A DNA stretch of 64,000 nucleotides. It comes from Burkholderiales bacterium. GTDB taxonomy: Bacteria; Pseudomonadota; Gammaproteobacteria; Burkholderiales; Burkholderiaceae_C. The translations under genes and the position numbers were made by a program. Positions within the stretch are counted from its first letter, which is position 1. The number at the start of each line of letters is the position of its first letter. Below the pieces are notes generated by a model. The model did not search any database. It saw only the letters and a list, made by a program, of their open reading frames with translations, and was not told where the DNA came from. The stretch lies in the NCBI GenBank assembly GCA_017307855.1, contig JAFKGD010000007.1, positions 461,374 through 525,373 on the forward strand. Reading direction: 5' to 3'. Below are positions 8,613 to 17,159 of this stretch, in pieces.

Positions 8613-10589
8613 ATGAGATTGAAGAACGACGAGACCGCGATGCGCAACCCGGAAACACGACTCGACCGCTTCGACCGCGTCGCCCCGATCCACGCGAGTG
8701 ACGACGAGATCGCGCGCGCAGTCGCCGATGCCGAGCTGCCGGCCCTGCTTACCGCGCTGGCCGTCATCACGGGCGACGAGAGCCTGCTGGCGGACGAGCT
8801 CAAGCCGCCGTCTCCATCGATGACGGCGCGCATCGCGCCACAGGGAGGCCTGTCGGCCGAAGCCCAGGCGAAGGCCCGCGCAGCCGCCACGCGTGCGCTG
8901 ATCCGCTACCGCGACGCCGGGTGCCCTGAACCCGGCGAGCCTTCTGCGCAACTGCTGGACCGCGCGGTGCGATTCATGATCAAGTCGGGCCACGACGAGT
9001 GCATGGATCTGCTGCGCCACGAACTGAACCTGCCGGTCGACGTCGGCGCGCCCGACTGGTCAGTCGCCGACTTCCCGGCGGCAGCCGGCATCCGGGTGGC
9101 GGTGATCGGCTCGGGATTCGCCGGCATCACGGCCGCCCACCGCCTCAGGCAGGCCGGGCTGGATTTCACCGTGTTCGAGAAGAACAGCGAGGTGGGCGGC
9201 GTGTGGTGGGAGAACACATATCCGGGCTGCCGTCTCGACACGCCCAATTTCGCGTACAGCCTGTCCTTCGCCCAGAAGCAGGACTGGCAGCAGCATTTCT
9301 CGCAGCAGCCCGAGATCCTCAAGTACATCCTCGACGTCGTCGACTTCACGGGCATCCGCCCGCACATCCGCTGCGATGCCGAAGTGTGCAAGCTGGCCTT
9401 CGACGAGGCCAGGGCGCTGTGGCGCGTGAGTTCACGCAACAAGGCGGGACAGGAAACCGAAGAGGACTTCCATTTCGTGATCACGGCCATGGGCCTGCTC
9501 AACCGTCCCAGCATCCCCGACTTCAAGGGGCTGGAGTCCTTCAAGGGCCGCATCATCCATTCGGCCGCCTGGCAGGACGACGTGCCGCTGGAAGGCCAGC
9601 GTGTCGCGCTGATCGGCACCGGCGCCAGCGCATTCCAGATCGGGCCGGAGATCTATCGACAGGTCGAAAGCCTCAGCGTGTTCCAGCGCAACCCGCCCTG
9701 GATGCTGCCCACGCCCACCTACCACGACGACCTCAAGCCGGGCATGCAGTGGCTGCTGCGGCACGTCCCGTCCTACGGCCGGTGGTTCCGCTTCTGGCAG
9801 GTGTGGATCGGTGTGGAGGGGCGGCTGCACCTGGTCGAAGTCGATCCGCAATGGCAGCACCCGGTATCGGTGAGCGAAGCCAACGAAACCCTGCGCCAGG
9901 AGTGCCTGAGGACGCTGGAAGCGCAGTTCGCCGACCGGCCGGACCTGCTGCCCCAGGTCACGCCCAGCTACCCCCCGGGCGCCAAGCGCATGCTGCGGGA
10001 CAACGGCACGTGGCCCGAGATGCTCAAGAGCGACAACGTGACGCTGGTCACCGATGGCATTTCGCACCTGTCGGAACACGCCATCCACACGAGCGACGGA
10101 CGCGAGCATCCGGTCGACGTGATCATCTGCGCCACCGGGTTCAAGGCGGCCGACTTCCTGTATCCGCTGCAGATCACCGGAACGGGCGGGCAGGACCTTC
10201 ACACCCACTGGGACGGCGATTGCCGCGCCTATCTCGGCATCACGGTGCCGGGCTTTCCGAATTTCTTCATGACCAGCGGACCCAACACCGGTGTCGTCGT
10301 GAACGGCAGCGCGATCTTCTTCTCCGAATGCCAGGTGGAGTACGTCCTGCGTGGCATCAAGTACATGCTGTCGCACGGGCATCGCGCCATCGATGTGCAG
10401 CCTGGCCCCTACGTGGACTACAACGCCTGGATCGACCAGGGCAACACCACCAAGGCGTGGGCCGTCGCATCGGTGAGCAGCTGGTACAAGAACCGCGCCG
10501 GCCGCGCGGCCCAGACCTGGCCCTTCGGGCTCCTGGACTACTGGAACCTCACCTCCGGCTTCGACGCCGCGCCCTACCGCTTTTCCTGA
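8613..10589 (+). CDS. Baeyer-Villiger monooxygenase, 4-hydroxyacetophenone monooxygenase-like
   Basis: A flavin monooxygenase of about 658 residues. The FAD Rossmann motif GSGFAG is at residues 166-171, the type I Baeyer-Villiger fingerprint FKGRIIHSAAWQD at 310-322, and the NADPH Rossmann motif GTGAS follows. A roughly 130-residue N-terminal extension (DDEIARAVADAELPALL, ITGDESLL) and the C-terminal WYKNRAGR segment resemble the acetophenone-type enzymes (HAPMO, about 640 residues). The reaction would be ketone plus O2 and NADPH to ester or lactone. The start is uncertain between ATG 8613 and ATG 8640; neither has a strong ribosome site. Confidence 0.88.
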   Translation: MRLKNDETAMRNPETRLDRFDRVAPIHASDDEIARAVADAELPALLTALAVITGDESLLADELKPPSPSMTARIAPQGGLSAEAQAKARAAATRALIRYRDAGCPEPGEPSAQLLDRAVRFMIKSGHDECMDLLRHELNLPVDVGAPDWSVADFPAAAGIRVAVIGSGFAGITAAHRLRQAGLDFTVFEKNSEVGGVWWENTYPGCRLDTPNFAYSLSFAQKQDWQQHFSQQPEILKYILDVVDFTGIRPHIRCDAEVCKLAFDEARALWRVSSRNKAGQETEEDFHFVITAMGLLNRPSIPDFKGLESFKGRIIHSAAWQDDVPLEGQRVALIGTGASAFQIGPEIYRQVESLSVFQRNPPWMLPTPTYHDDLKPGMQWLLRHVPSYGRWFRFWQVWIGVEGRLHLVEVDPQWQHPVSVSEANETLRQECLRTLEAQFADRPDLLPQVTPSYPPGAKRMLRDNGTWPEMLKSDNVTLVTDGISHLSEHAIHTSDGREHPVDVIICATGFKAADFLYPLQITGTGGQDLHTHWDGDCRAYLGITVPGFPNFFMTSGPNTGVVVNGSAIFFSECQVEYVLRGIKYMLSHGHRAIDVQPGPYVDYNAWIDQGNTTKAWAVASVSSWYKNRAGRAAQTWPFGLLDYWNLTSGFDAAPYRFS

Positions 10590-10637
10590 CCGGCCCCTTC
10601 AGGCCACTGCCTTTCACCATCAACACGAGAGACAACC

Positions 10638-11615
10638 ATGCTCAAGCATCCCTTCAGCCGCCGTCTTGCGACCTTTCTCCTGGGCGTCTCCATGAGCGCG
10701 ATCGCGGCCGCGCAGGCCTATCCCGACCGGCCCGTGAAGCTGACGCTGCCCTTCCCGCCCGGCGGATCCGCCGACGCGGTGGCGCGCGACCTGGCCGACA
10801 AACTGCAGTCCGGAGGCGGCGGCACCTTTGTGGTGGAAAACCGTCCGGGTGCCGCAGGCAACCTCGCCACGGGCCATGTCGTCAAAGCGCCCAACGACGG
10901 CTACACACTGCTGGTCGGCGTGACCGGCGCGCTGGCCATCAACCCGGAGCTCTATCCCAACCTGGGCTACAAGCCCGAGACCGACCTGGCCGGCATCTCG
11001 ATGCTGGCCCAGGCACCCGTCGTCGTCGTCGCCAGCCCGCAGTCGGGCATCACCAGCATCCAGCAGCTGGTCAGCCGTGCCAAGGCCGAGCCCGGCAAGC
11101 TGTCGTACGCCACGAACGGCAAGGGCACCAGCCACCACCTGGCGGGCGAGTTGTTCAAGCACCGCGCCAACATCTTCATGCTCAACATCCCCTACAGCGG
11201 CACGCCGGGTGCGCTGCAGGACATCGCTGCGGGCCGGGTCGAGATCGGCTTCCTGGACCTGACGGCTGCCATGCCGCTGATCAGCGCCGGCCGCATCGTG
11301 CCGCTCGCCACCACCGGACAGGCCCGCTCGTCGGCCCTGCCCAAGGTACCGACGGTGGCCGAATCGGGCTACGCAGGCTACGAGGCGATGACCTGGATCG
11401 CCCTGCTCGCCCCTGCCGGCATGAACCCCGACAACGTGCGCAAACTCAGCCGGATGGTCAACGCGGTGCTGGCCGAGGAATCCTTCAAGAAGAGCGCGGC
11501 ACTCAAGGGGCTGGACGCGGTGGGCTCCACGCCGGAGGCGCTGCAACAGTTCGTCAACGCCGAAGCGCAGAAGTGGCGCACGGTGATCCGGCAGGCGAAC
11601 ATCAAGCTGGATTGA
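10638..11615 (+). CDS. Bug-family (tripartite tricarboxylate) substrate-binding protein
   Basis: A 325-residue periplasmic binding protein with a signal peptide cleaved around residue 27 (AIAAAQA). The mature start YPDRPVKLTLPFPPGGSADAVAR is the Bug signature, and GAAGNLATGHVVKAPNDGYTLL is the usual second block. No tctA/tctB membrane genes are nearby, which is common for Bug proteins in Burkholderiales; many serve as ligand sensors or share transporters. GAGAGA precedes the ATG. Co-directional with the esterase and monooxygenase genes, 48 bases downstream, so it probably captures the substrate of that pathway. Confidence 0.9.
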   Translation: MLKHPFSRRLATFLLGVSMSAIAAAQAYPDRPVKLTLPFPPGGSADAVARDLADKLQSGGGGTFVVENRPGAAGNLATGHVVKAPNDGYTLLVGVTGALAINPELYPNLGYKPETDLAGISMLAQAPVVVVASPQSGITSIQQLVSRAKAEPGKLSYATNGKGTSHHLAGELFKHRANIFMLNIPYSGTPGALQDIAAGRVEIGFLDLTAAMPLISAGRIVPLATTGQARSSALPKVPTVAESGYAGYEAMTWIALLAPAGMNPDNVRKLSRMVNAVLAEESFKKSAALKGLDAVGSTPEALQQFVNAEAQKWRTVIRQANIKLD

Positions 11616-11660
11616 TGGCGCGCGGGGCGCGGGAACGCGCCTCGGCTATTTGGAAATGTG

Positions 11661-11736
11661 TGGTGCGGCTGGCGGGGATCGAACCCACGACCCTTGGCTT
11701 CGGAGGCCAATACTCTATCCACTGAGCTACAGCCGC
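11661..11736 (-). tRNA. tRNA-Arg (CCG anticodon)
   Basis: Read on the minus strand this is a full 76-base cloverleaf: acceptor GCGGCTG pairing with CAGCCGC, D-arm TAGCTCAGTGGATAGAG, anticodon stem TTGGC/GCCAA with loop CTCCGAA (anticodon CCG, decoding CGG), T-arm GTGGGTTCGATCCCC, and an encoded CCA end. A short GC hairpin (11626-11641) lies just beyond the 3' end. TGATAAT about 40 bases upstream may be its -10 element. Confidence 0.97.
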
Positions 11737-11782
11737 TTCGCTCGCGGCGGCTGTGTCCGCGAGGCAGGAAAGTCCGCCATTA

Positions 11783-12457
11783 TCACTGATTGGAGCGGGC
11801 CCGGAAGGCGATGACGTTGCCTTCTGCCGCTTCGGCCACGCCATCCGACAGGCCCAGGCCGTGCAGGTAGACCTCGAGCGCATGGCGGCCGGTGCTCACG
11901 AGGTCGAAGGCCTCGGTGTGCAGCAGCCAGTTCTGGATGAGGCCATCGACCATGGCGATCAGGCCCCAGGCGGCGGCATCGGGATGGGGCACGTGGCTGC
12001 CTTCGCGGCGGCGGGCAGCCAGGGCGAGCCCGTTGCTCAGGTGGCCGAAGCATTCGCCGCGCGCCGACAGGTGGCGCTGGTGCACGGCCAGCATGTCGTC
12101 GACGTATTCGACCTTGTGCATGGCCACGTCGAACACGCGGCGCACCTGCGGGTCGGACGCCACCTGCTGCAGGGCGCTGGTCATGGAGGCGCGGATGTTC
12201 TCCAGCGGGTCCTGCGCCTCGTCGTCCACGCGCTTGGCCGATTCCTCCAGCGGCAGGGTGACGCGGTCCATCATGGCGTTGAACAGGTCGGCCTTGTCCT
12301 TGAAGTGCCAGTAGATGGCGCCGCGTGTGGTGCCAGCGGCGGTGGCGATGTCGCTGAGCGAGGTGCGCGACACGCCCTTGGCCTGGAACAGCTGCTCGGC
12401 CGCGTCCAGCAGACGGTGGCGCGTGGCCAGGGCGTCCTGTTTCGTGCGGCGTACCAA
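11783..12457 (-). CDS. TetR-family repressor, AcrR/TtgR type
   Basis: A 224-residue TetR repressor. The N-terminus VRRTKQDALATRHRLLDAAEQLF and the helix-turn-helix TSLSDIATAAGTTRGAIYWHFKDKADLF (about residues 30-58) are near-canonical for AcrR/TtgR/MexR-type regulators of RND pumps. A C-terminal ligand domain follows. I take TTG at 12457 as the start: AGGAG lies eight bases upstream and the protein then begins exactly where AcrR relatives do. The gene is divergent from the pump genes and an AcrR-type operator lies in between, so it should repress the pump and itself and be released by hydrophobic drugs or aromatics. Confidence 0.9.
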   Translation of the reverse strand: MVRRTKQDALATRHRLLDAAEQLFQAKGVSRTSLSDIATAAGTTRGAIYWHFKDKADLFNAMMDRVTLPLEESAKRVDDEAQDPLENIRASMTSALQQVASDPQVRRVFDVAMHKVEYVDDMLAVHQRHLSARGECFGHLSNGLALAARRREGSHVPHPDAAAWGLIAMVDGLIQNWLLHTEAFDLVSTGRHALEVYLHGLGLSDGVAEAAEGNVIAFRARSNQ

Positions 12458-12536
12458 GTGCGTGTCTCCTGTCGGGGGGTCGGGGCGTCTGCGGAATGGG
12501 CCTACAAATGCATGGGGACATTGCGGCTCAGGTGCA

Positions 12537-12560
12537 AATATACATTCACAAACGTATGTA
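12537..12560. promoter_or_regulatory. AcrR/TtgR-type operator between repressor and pump genes
   Basis: The intergenic region holds a 24-base imperfect palindrome with core ACATTCACAAACGTATGT. Aligned by eye with the E. coli AcrR operator as I remember it (TACATACATT and its complement around TTGTGA), 21 of 24 positions agree. It lies 79 bases upstream of the repressor start and 132 upstream of the adaptor start, in the only AT-rich part of the gap. Confidence 0.7.
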
Positions 12561-12692
12561 AACTCGCCACCTCGCCTAAAGCCGACCATGGCGGTAGGGT
12601 TGTGAACGCACATCGCCCCTCCCCGCCGTCCGTCGCACGGGCCCCGGTTCTTCTTTCAAATCAACTGCCTCGCCATTCCCGGAAGGAAACGC

Positions 12693-13976
12693 ATGCCCGC
12701 CTTGCGCCCTGTCAATGTCAGACTCCCCGCCGCCTCGCGCGGCTTTTTCGCGCTGCCCGCCATCGTGGTCGCCTGTGCGCTGCTGGCCGCTTGCGGCAAG
12801 GGCGAGGCGCCCCAGGCCGGCGGCGGCGGCGCGCCGGGTGGCGGCATGCCGGCGCCCGAGGTGGGCGTGGTCACGGTACAGCCCGGCGACGTGGGCCTGG
12901 TGACCGAACTGCCGGGCCGCCTCGAGGCCTCGCGCGTGGCCGAAGTGCGCGCGCGTGCCGCCGGCATCCTGCAGCAGCGCCTGTTCCGCGAAGGCTCCGA
13001 CGTTCGCGCCGGCCAGCCCCTGTTCCGCATCGACGCCGCGCCCTACACGGCCACGCTGGAGTCGGCGCGCGCCAGCCAGGCGCGCGCAGAAGCCAATCTG
13101 AGCCAGGCTGCCGCCCTGGCGGAGCGCTACAAGCCGCTGGTCGAAGCCAACGCCGTGAGCAAGCAGGAATACGCCAACGCCGTGGCCGCGCAGAAGCAGG
13201 CCGAAGCCGACGTGGCCGTGGCCAAGGCCGCGGTGCAGACGGCGCAGATCAACGTGGGCTATGCCGGCGTGACGGCGCCGATCTCGGGCCGCATCGGCCG
13301 CGCGCTGGTGACCGAAGGCGCGCTGGTCGGCCAGGGCGAGGCCACGCAACTGGCCGTGATCCAGCAGATCGATCCGATGTACGTCAACTTCACGCAGTCG
13401 GCGTCCGAGGTGCTGCGCCTGCGCCGCGCGATGGAAAGCGGCCAGTTCAAGCGCGCCAGCGGCAGCGACGCCGCCAGCGTGCGCATCGTGCTGGAAGACG
13501 GCACCGAATACGGCCGCACCGGCCGCCTGCTGTTCTCCGACCTGACGGTGGATTCGACCACCGGCCAGGTCACGCTGCGCGCCGAAGTGCCCAACCCCAC
13601 GGGCCAGCTGCTGCCAGGCCTGTACGTGCGCGTGCGGCTGGAGCAGGCGCAGGCCACCAATGCCATCACGCTGCCGCAGCAGGCCGTCACGCGCACGGCG
13701 CAGGGCGACACGGTGTCGGTGGTGGGTGCCGACGGCAAGATCAGTCAGCGCACCATCAAGATCAGCGGCGCGCGGGACAACCAGTGGGTCGTGCTCGACG
13801 GCCTGAAGGCCGGCGAGCAGGTGATGGTCGACGGCTTCCAGAAGCTGCAGATGATGCCGCCGGGCACGCCCGTGAAGGCCGTGCCGTGGCAGGCCCCGGG
13901 CGCTGCCGCGCCGGCCGGTGCGGCCTCCGCGCCTGCGGGCGCCGCATCGGCGCCGGCCGCCGCCGCGTCGAAGTAA
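12693..13976 (+). CDS. RND efflux periplasmic adaptor (AcrA/TtgA/MexA type)
   Basis: A 427-residue membrane-fusion lipoprotein. The lipobox LAAC places the lipidated Cys at residue 34. The order is barrel-sandwich hybrid half (VVTVQPGDVGLVTELPGRLEA), alpha-helical hairpin rich in Ala/Gln/Glu (about 110-180), second hybrid half with APISGRIGRALVTEGALV, beta-barrel, and membrane-proximal domain. The last 30 residues are an Ala/Pro repeat tail. It bridges the inner-membrane pump to the outer-membrane channel. AAGGAA precedes the ATG. The next gene starts 21 bases downstream. The class is clear; I give no symbol because acrA, ttgA and mexA are equally apt. Confidence 0.93.
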   Translation: MPALRPVNVRLPAASRGFFALPAIVVACALLAACGKGEAPQAGGGGAPGGGMPAPEVGVVTVQPGDVGLVTELPGRLEASRVAEVRARAAGILQQRLFREGSDVRAGQPLFRIDAAPYTATLESARASQARAEANLSQAAALAERYKPLVEANAVSKQEYANAVAAQKQAEADVAVAKAAVQTAQINVGYAGVTAPISGRIGRALVTEGALVGQGEATQLAVIQQIDPMYVNFTQSASEVLRLRRAMESGQFKRASGSDAASVRIVLEDGTEYGRTGRLLFSDLTVDSTTGQVTLRAEVPNPTGQLLPGLYVRVRLEQAQATNAITLPQQAVTRTAQGDTVSVVGADGKISQRTIKISGARDNQWVVLDGLKAGEQVMVDGFQKLQMMPPGTPVKAVPWQAPGAAAPAGAASAPAGAASAPAAAASK

Positions 13977-13997
13977 TCGCACGGAGTACGCAAGCAC

Positions 13998-16900
13998 ATG
14001 GCCAAATTCTTCATCGACCGGCCGATCTTCGCCTGGGTGATCGCGCTGTTCCTGATCGTCGCGGGCGTGGTCTCGATCACGCAGTTGCCGATCTCGCAAT
14101 ACCCGCCGGTGGCGCCGCCTTCCATCGTCATCAACACCGCCTACCCCGGCGCGTCGGCCAAGACGCTCGAGGACAGCGTGCTGTCGGTCATCGAACGCGA
14201 GATGAACGGCTCGCCCGGCATGATCTACATGGAGTCGGTGGCGCAGGCCGACGGCTCCGGCAGCCTTACGCTCACCTTCGAGCCGGGCACCAACGAAGAC
14301 CTCGCGCAGGTGGACGTGCAGAACCGCCTTTCGCGCGCCACGCCGCGGCTGCCGCAGGCGGTGACGCAGCAGGGCGTGCGCGTGGACAAGTCGCGCAGCA
14401 ACTTCCTGCTGTTCACGATGCTGTCGTCCGACGACCCGGCGATCGATCCGATCGCGCTGGGCGACTACGCCTCGCGCAACGTGGTGCCCGAGCTGCAGCG
14501 CCTGCCCGGCATCGGCCAGGCCCAGCTGTTCGGCACCGAGCGCGCGATGCGCGTGTGGATCGACCCGGCCAAGCTGGCGAGCTTCAACCTCTCCGCGGCC
14601 GAAGTCACGGCGGCCATCCGTGCGCAGAACGCACAGGTGGCCTCGGGCACCATCGGCGATCTGCCCAACATCGCGGGCCAGGGCATTTCGGCCACCGTGA
14701 TCGTCAGCGGCCAGCTGTCCTCGGTCGAGCAGTTCGGCAACATCGTGCTGCGCGCCAGCACCTCGGGCGCCACCGTGCGTCTGAAGGACGTGGCCCGGCT
14801 CGAGCTGGGCGCGCAGGCCTACGCCACCTCGGCTCGCCTGGACGGCAAGCCGGCCGTGGGCATCGGCGTGCAGCTCTCGCCCAGCGGCAACGCGATGGCC
14901 TCGGCCAAGGCCGTGCGCGAGCGCATGGCCGAGCTCGAGCGATTCTTCCCCGCCGGCGTGAAGTGGAGCATTCCGTACGACAGCTCGCGCTTCGTGCAGA
15001 TCTCGATCTCGCAGGTGGCCGAGACGCTGGTCGAAGCCGTGGTGCTGGTGTTCCTGGTGATGTTCCTGTTCCTGCAGAACTGGCGCTACACCGTCATTCC
15101 CACCATCGTGGTGCCGATCGCGCTGCTGGGCACGTTCGCCGTGCTGCTGTCGCTGGGTTTCTCGATCAACGTGCTGACCATGTTCGGCATGGTGCTGGTG
15201 ATCGGCATCGTGGTGGACGATGCCATCGTGGTGGTGGAGAACGTCGAGCGCATCATGAGCGAGGAAGGTCTTCCACCCCTGGAAGCCACGCGCAAGGCCA
15301 TGGGCCAGATCTCGGGCGCCATCATCGGCGTGACCGTGGTGCTGATCTCGGTGTTCGTGCCGCTGGCATTCTTCTCGGGCTCCACCGGCAACATCTACCG
15401 CCAGTTCGCCACCGTGATGGTGGCCTCGATCGCGTTCTCGGCGTTCATGGCGCTGTCGCTCACGCCGGCGCTGTGCGCCACACTGCTCAAGCCGGTGGAA
15501 AAGGGCTCGCACCACGAGAAGAAGGGCTTCTTCGGCTGGTTCAACCGGGGCTTTTCCAGCACCACGCACAAGTACGAAGGGCTGGTGGCCCGCATGCTGT
15601 CCAAGGCGGCGCGCTACCTGATCATCTACGCCGCCATCATCGCGGCCGTGGCCGTGCTCTACACGCGCCTGCCGACCTCTTTCCTCCCGGGCGAAGACCA
15701 GGGCAACATCATCGTGAACGTGCAGTTGCCCCCGGGCGCCACCCAGGAGCGCACGCTCTCGGTGATGGAACAGGTCGAAGGCTTCCTGCTCAAGCAGCCT
15801 GAGGTGCAGAGCATGGTCAGCGTGCTGGGCTTCTCGTTCTCGGGCCAGGGCCAGAACGCGGGCCTCGCCTTCGTGACGCTCAAGCCGTGGGACGAACGCA
15901 AGGAAGCGAGCCAGTCGGCCGAATCGCTGGCTGGCCGCGCCTTCGGTGCGCTCTCAGGCATTCGCGATGCCTTCATCTATCCGCTGTCGCCGCCGCCCAT
16001 TCCCGAACTGGGCTCGGCCTCGGGCTTCACGTTCCGTCTGCAGGACCGTGGCGGCGCAGGCCACCAGGCCCTGGTGAACGCGCGCAACCAGTTGCTGGGC
16101 ATGGCCTCGCAGAGCAAGGTGCTCGCGCAGGTGCGCCCCAACGGGCTGGAGGATGCGCCGCAGCTGCAGATCGACATCGACCGCGACAAGGCCAATGCGC
16201 TGGGCGTCACCTTCGATTCGATCAACACGGCGCTGTCGACCGCGCTGGGCTCGTCGTACGTGAACGACTTCCCCAACCAGGGCCGCCTGCAACGTGTGGT
16301 GGTGCAGGCCGATGCGCCCGCGCGCATGCAACCCGACGACCTGCTGCAGATCAACGCCAGCAACAGCCAGGGCCGCCCCGTGCCGCTGTCGGCATTCGCG
16401 ACCACCCGCTGGGTGACGGGCGCGATGCAGACCGTGCGCTACAACGGCTATCCCTCGATGCGCATCGAAGGCAGCGCCGCGCCGGGCTACAGCTCGGGCG
16501 CCGCGATGGCCGAAATGGAACGTCTGGCCGCGCAGCTGCCGCAGGGCTTCGGCTATGAATGGACGGGCCAGTCGCGCGAGGAAAAGCTCGCCGGCTCGCA
16601 GTCGCTCATCCTGTACGGGTTCGCCATCCTGGCGGTGTTCCTGTGCCTGGCGGCGCTGTACGAGAGCTGGTCGATCCCGCTGTCGGTGATCCTGGTGGTG
16701 CCGCTGGGTGTGCTGGGCGTGCTGCTGGCCACGCTGCTGCGTGGCATGTCGAACGACGTGTATTTCCAGGTGGGGCTGATCACGATCATCGGGTTGTCGG
16801 CCAAGAACGCCATCCTGATCATCGAGTTCGCGAAAGACCTGCAGGCGCAGGGCAAGACGGCGGTGCAGGCGGCGCTGGAGGCCGCGCACCTGCGCTTCCG

Positions 16901-17159
16901 GCCGATCGTGATGACCTCGCTGGCCTTCATCCTGGGTGTGACGCCGCTGTTCATCGCTTCGGGCGCCGGCTCGGCGAGCCAGCGAGCCCTGGGCACCGGC
17001 GTGATCGGCGGGATGATCACCGCGGTGATCCTGGCCGTGTTCTTCGTGCCCGTGTTCTTCGTCGTCGTGCGCAGCATCTTCAAGGGCAGCGCGCGGCAAC
17101 AGAAGATGTATGCCGCCCATGCGCAAGCTGCGGGCGTGGGAGAGACCAAGCATGACTAA
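13998..17159 (+). CDS. RND multidrug efflux transporter (HAE-1, AcrB/MexB type)
   Basis: A 1053-residue inner-membrane proton/drug antiporter, close to the 1049 of AcrB. It begins FFIDRPIFAWVIA as AcrB does, with twelve membrane helices expected and two large periplasmic loops. The proton-relay aspartates are in the TM4 motif VVDDAIVVVENVERIM, and the relay lysine in TM10 is in GLSAKNAILIIEFAKDL. The pattern GLEDAPQLQIDIDRDKA is the usual porter-domain sequence. It extrudes hydrophobic drugs, dyes or solvents with the adaptor and channel encoded either side. Its end overlaps the channel gene by eight bases. Confidence 0.96.
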   Translation: MAKFFIDRPIFAWVIALFLIVAGVVSITQLPISQYPPVAPPSIVINTAYPGASAKTLEDSVLSVIEREMNGSPGMIYMESVAQADGSGSLTLTFEPGTNEDLAQVDVQNRLSRATPRLPQAVTQQGVRVDKSRSNFLLFTMLSSDDPAIDPIALGDYASRNVVPELQRLPGIGQAQLFGTERAMRVWIDPAKLASFNLSAAEVTAAIRAQNAQVASGTIGDLPNIAGQGISATVIVSGQLSSVEQFGNIVLRASTSGATVRLKDVARLELGAQAYATSARLDGKPAVGIGVQLSPSGNAMASAKAVRERMAELERFFPAGVKWSIPYDSSRFVQISISQVAETLVEAVVLVFLVMFLFLQNWRYTVIPTIVVPIALLGTFAVLLSLGFSINVLTMFGMVLVIGIVVDDAIVVVENVERIMSEEGLPPLEATRKAMGQISGAIIGVTVVLISVFVPLAFFSGSTGNIYRQFATVMVASIAFSAFMALSLTPALCATLLKPVEKGSHHEKKGFFGWFNRGFSSTTHKYEGLVARMLSKAARYLIIYAAIIAAVAVLYTRLPTSFLPGEDQGNIIVNVQLPPGATQERTLSVMEQVEGFLLKQPEVQSMVSVLGFSFSGQGQNAGLAFVTLKPWDERKEASQSAESLAGRAFGALSGIRDAFIYPLSPPPIPELGSASGFTFRLQDRGGAGHQALVNARNQLLGMASQSKVLAQVRPNGLEDAPQLQIDIDRDKANALGVTFDSINTALSTALGSSYVNDFPNQGRLQRVVVQADAPARMQPDDLLQINASNSQGRPVPLSAFATTRWVTGAMQTVRYNGYPSMRIEGSAAPGYSSGAAMAEMERLAAQLPQGFGYEWTGQSREEKLAGSQSLILYGFAILAVFLCLAALYESWSIPLSVILVVPLGVLGVLLATLLRGMSNDVYFQVGLITIIGLSAKNAILIIEFAKDLQAQGKTAVQAALEAAHLRFRPIVMTSLAFILGVTPLFIASGAGSASQRALGTGVIGGMITAVILAVFFVPVFFVVVRSIFKGSARQQKMYAAHAQAAGVGETKHD

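Noticed and set aside
12576-15569. A 997-codon open frame on the minus strand opposite the RND adaptor and pump genes
   Set aside because: It mirrors the codon pattern of the true genes, is very rich in His, Arg and Gly, and shows no domain. High GC with third-position bias creates such frames.
11753-15802. A 1349-codon plus-strand open frame crossing the TetR gene, the operator gap and the pump genes
   Set aside because: It runs antisense to the repressor and then out of frame through adaptor and pump; the peptide is low complexity and the AcrA/AcrB frames are unmistakable.
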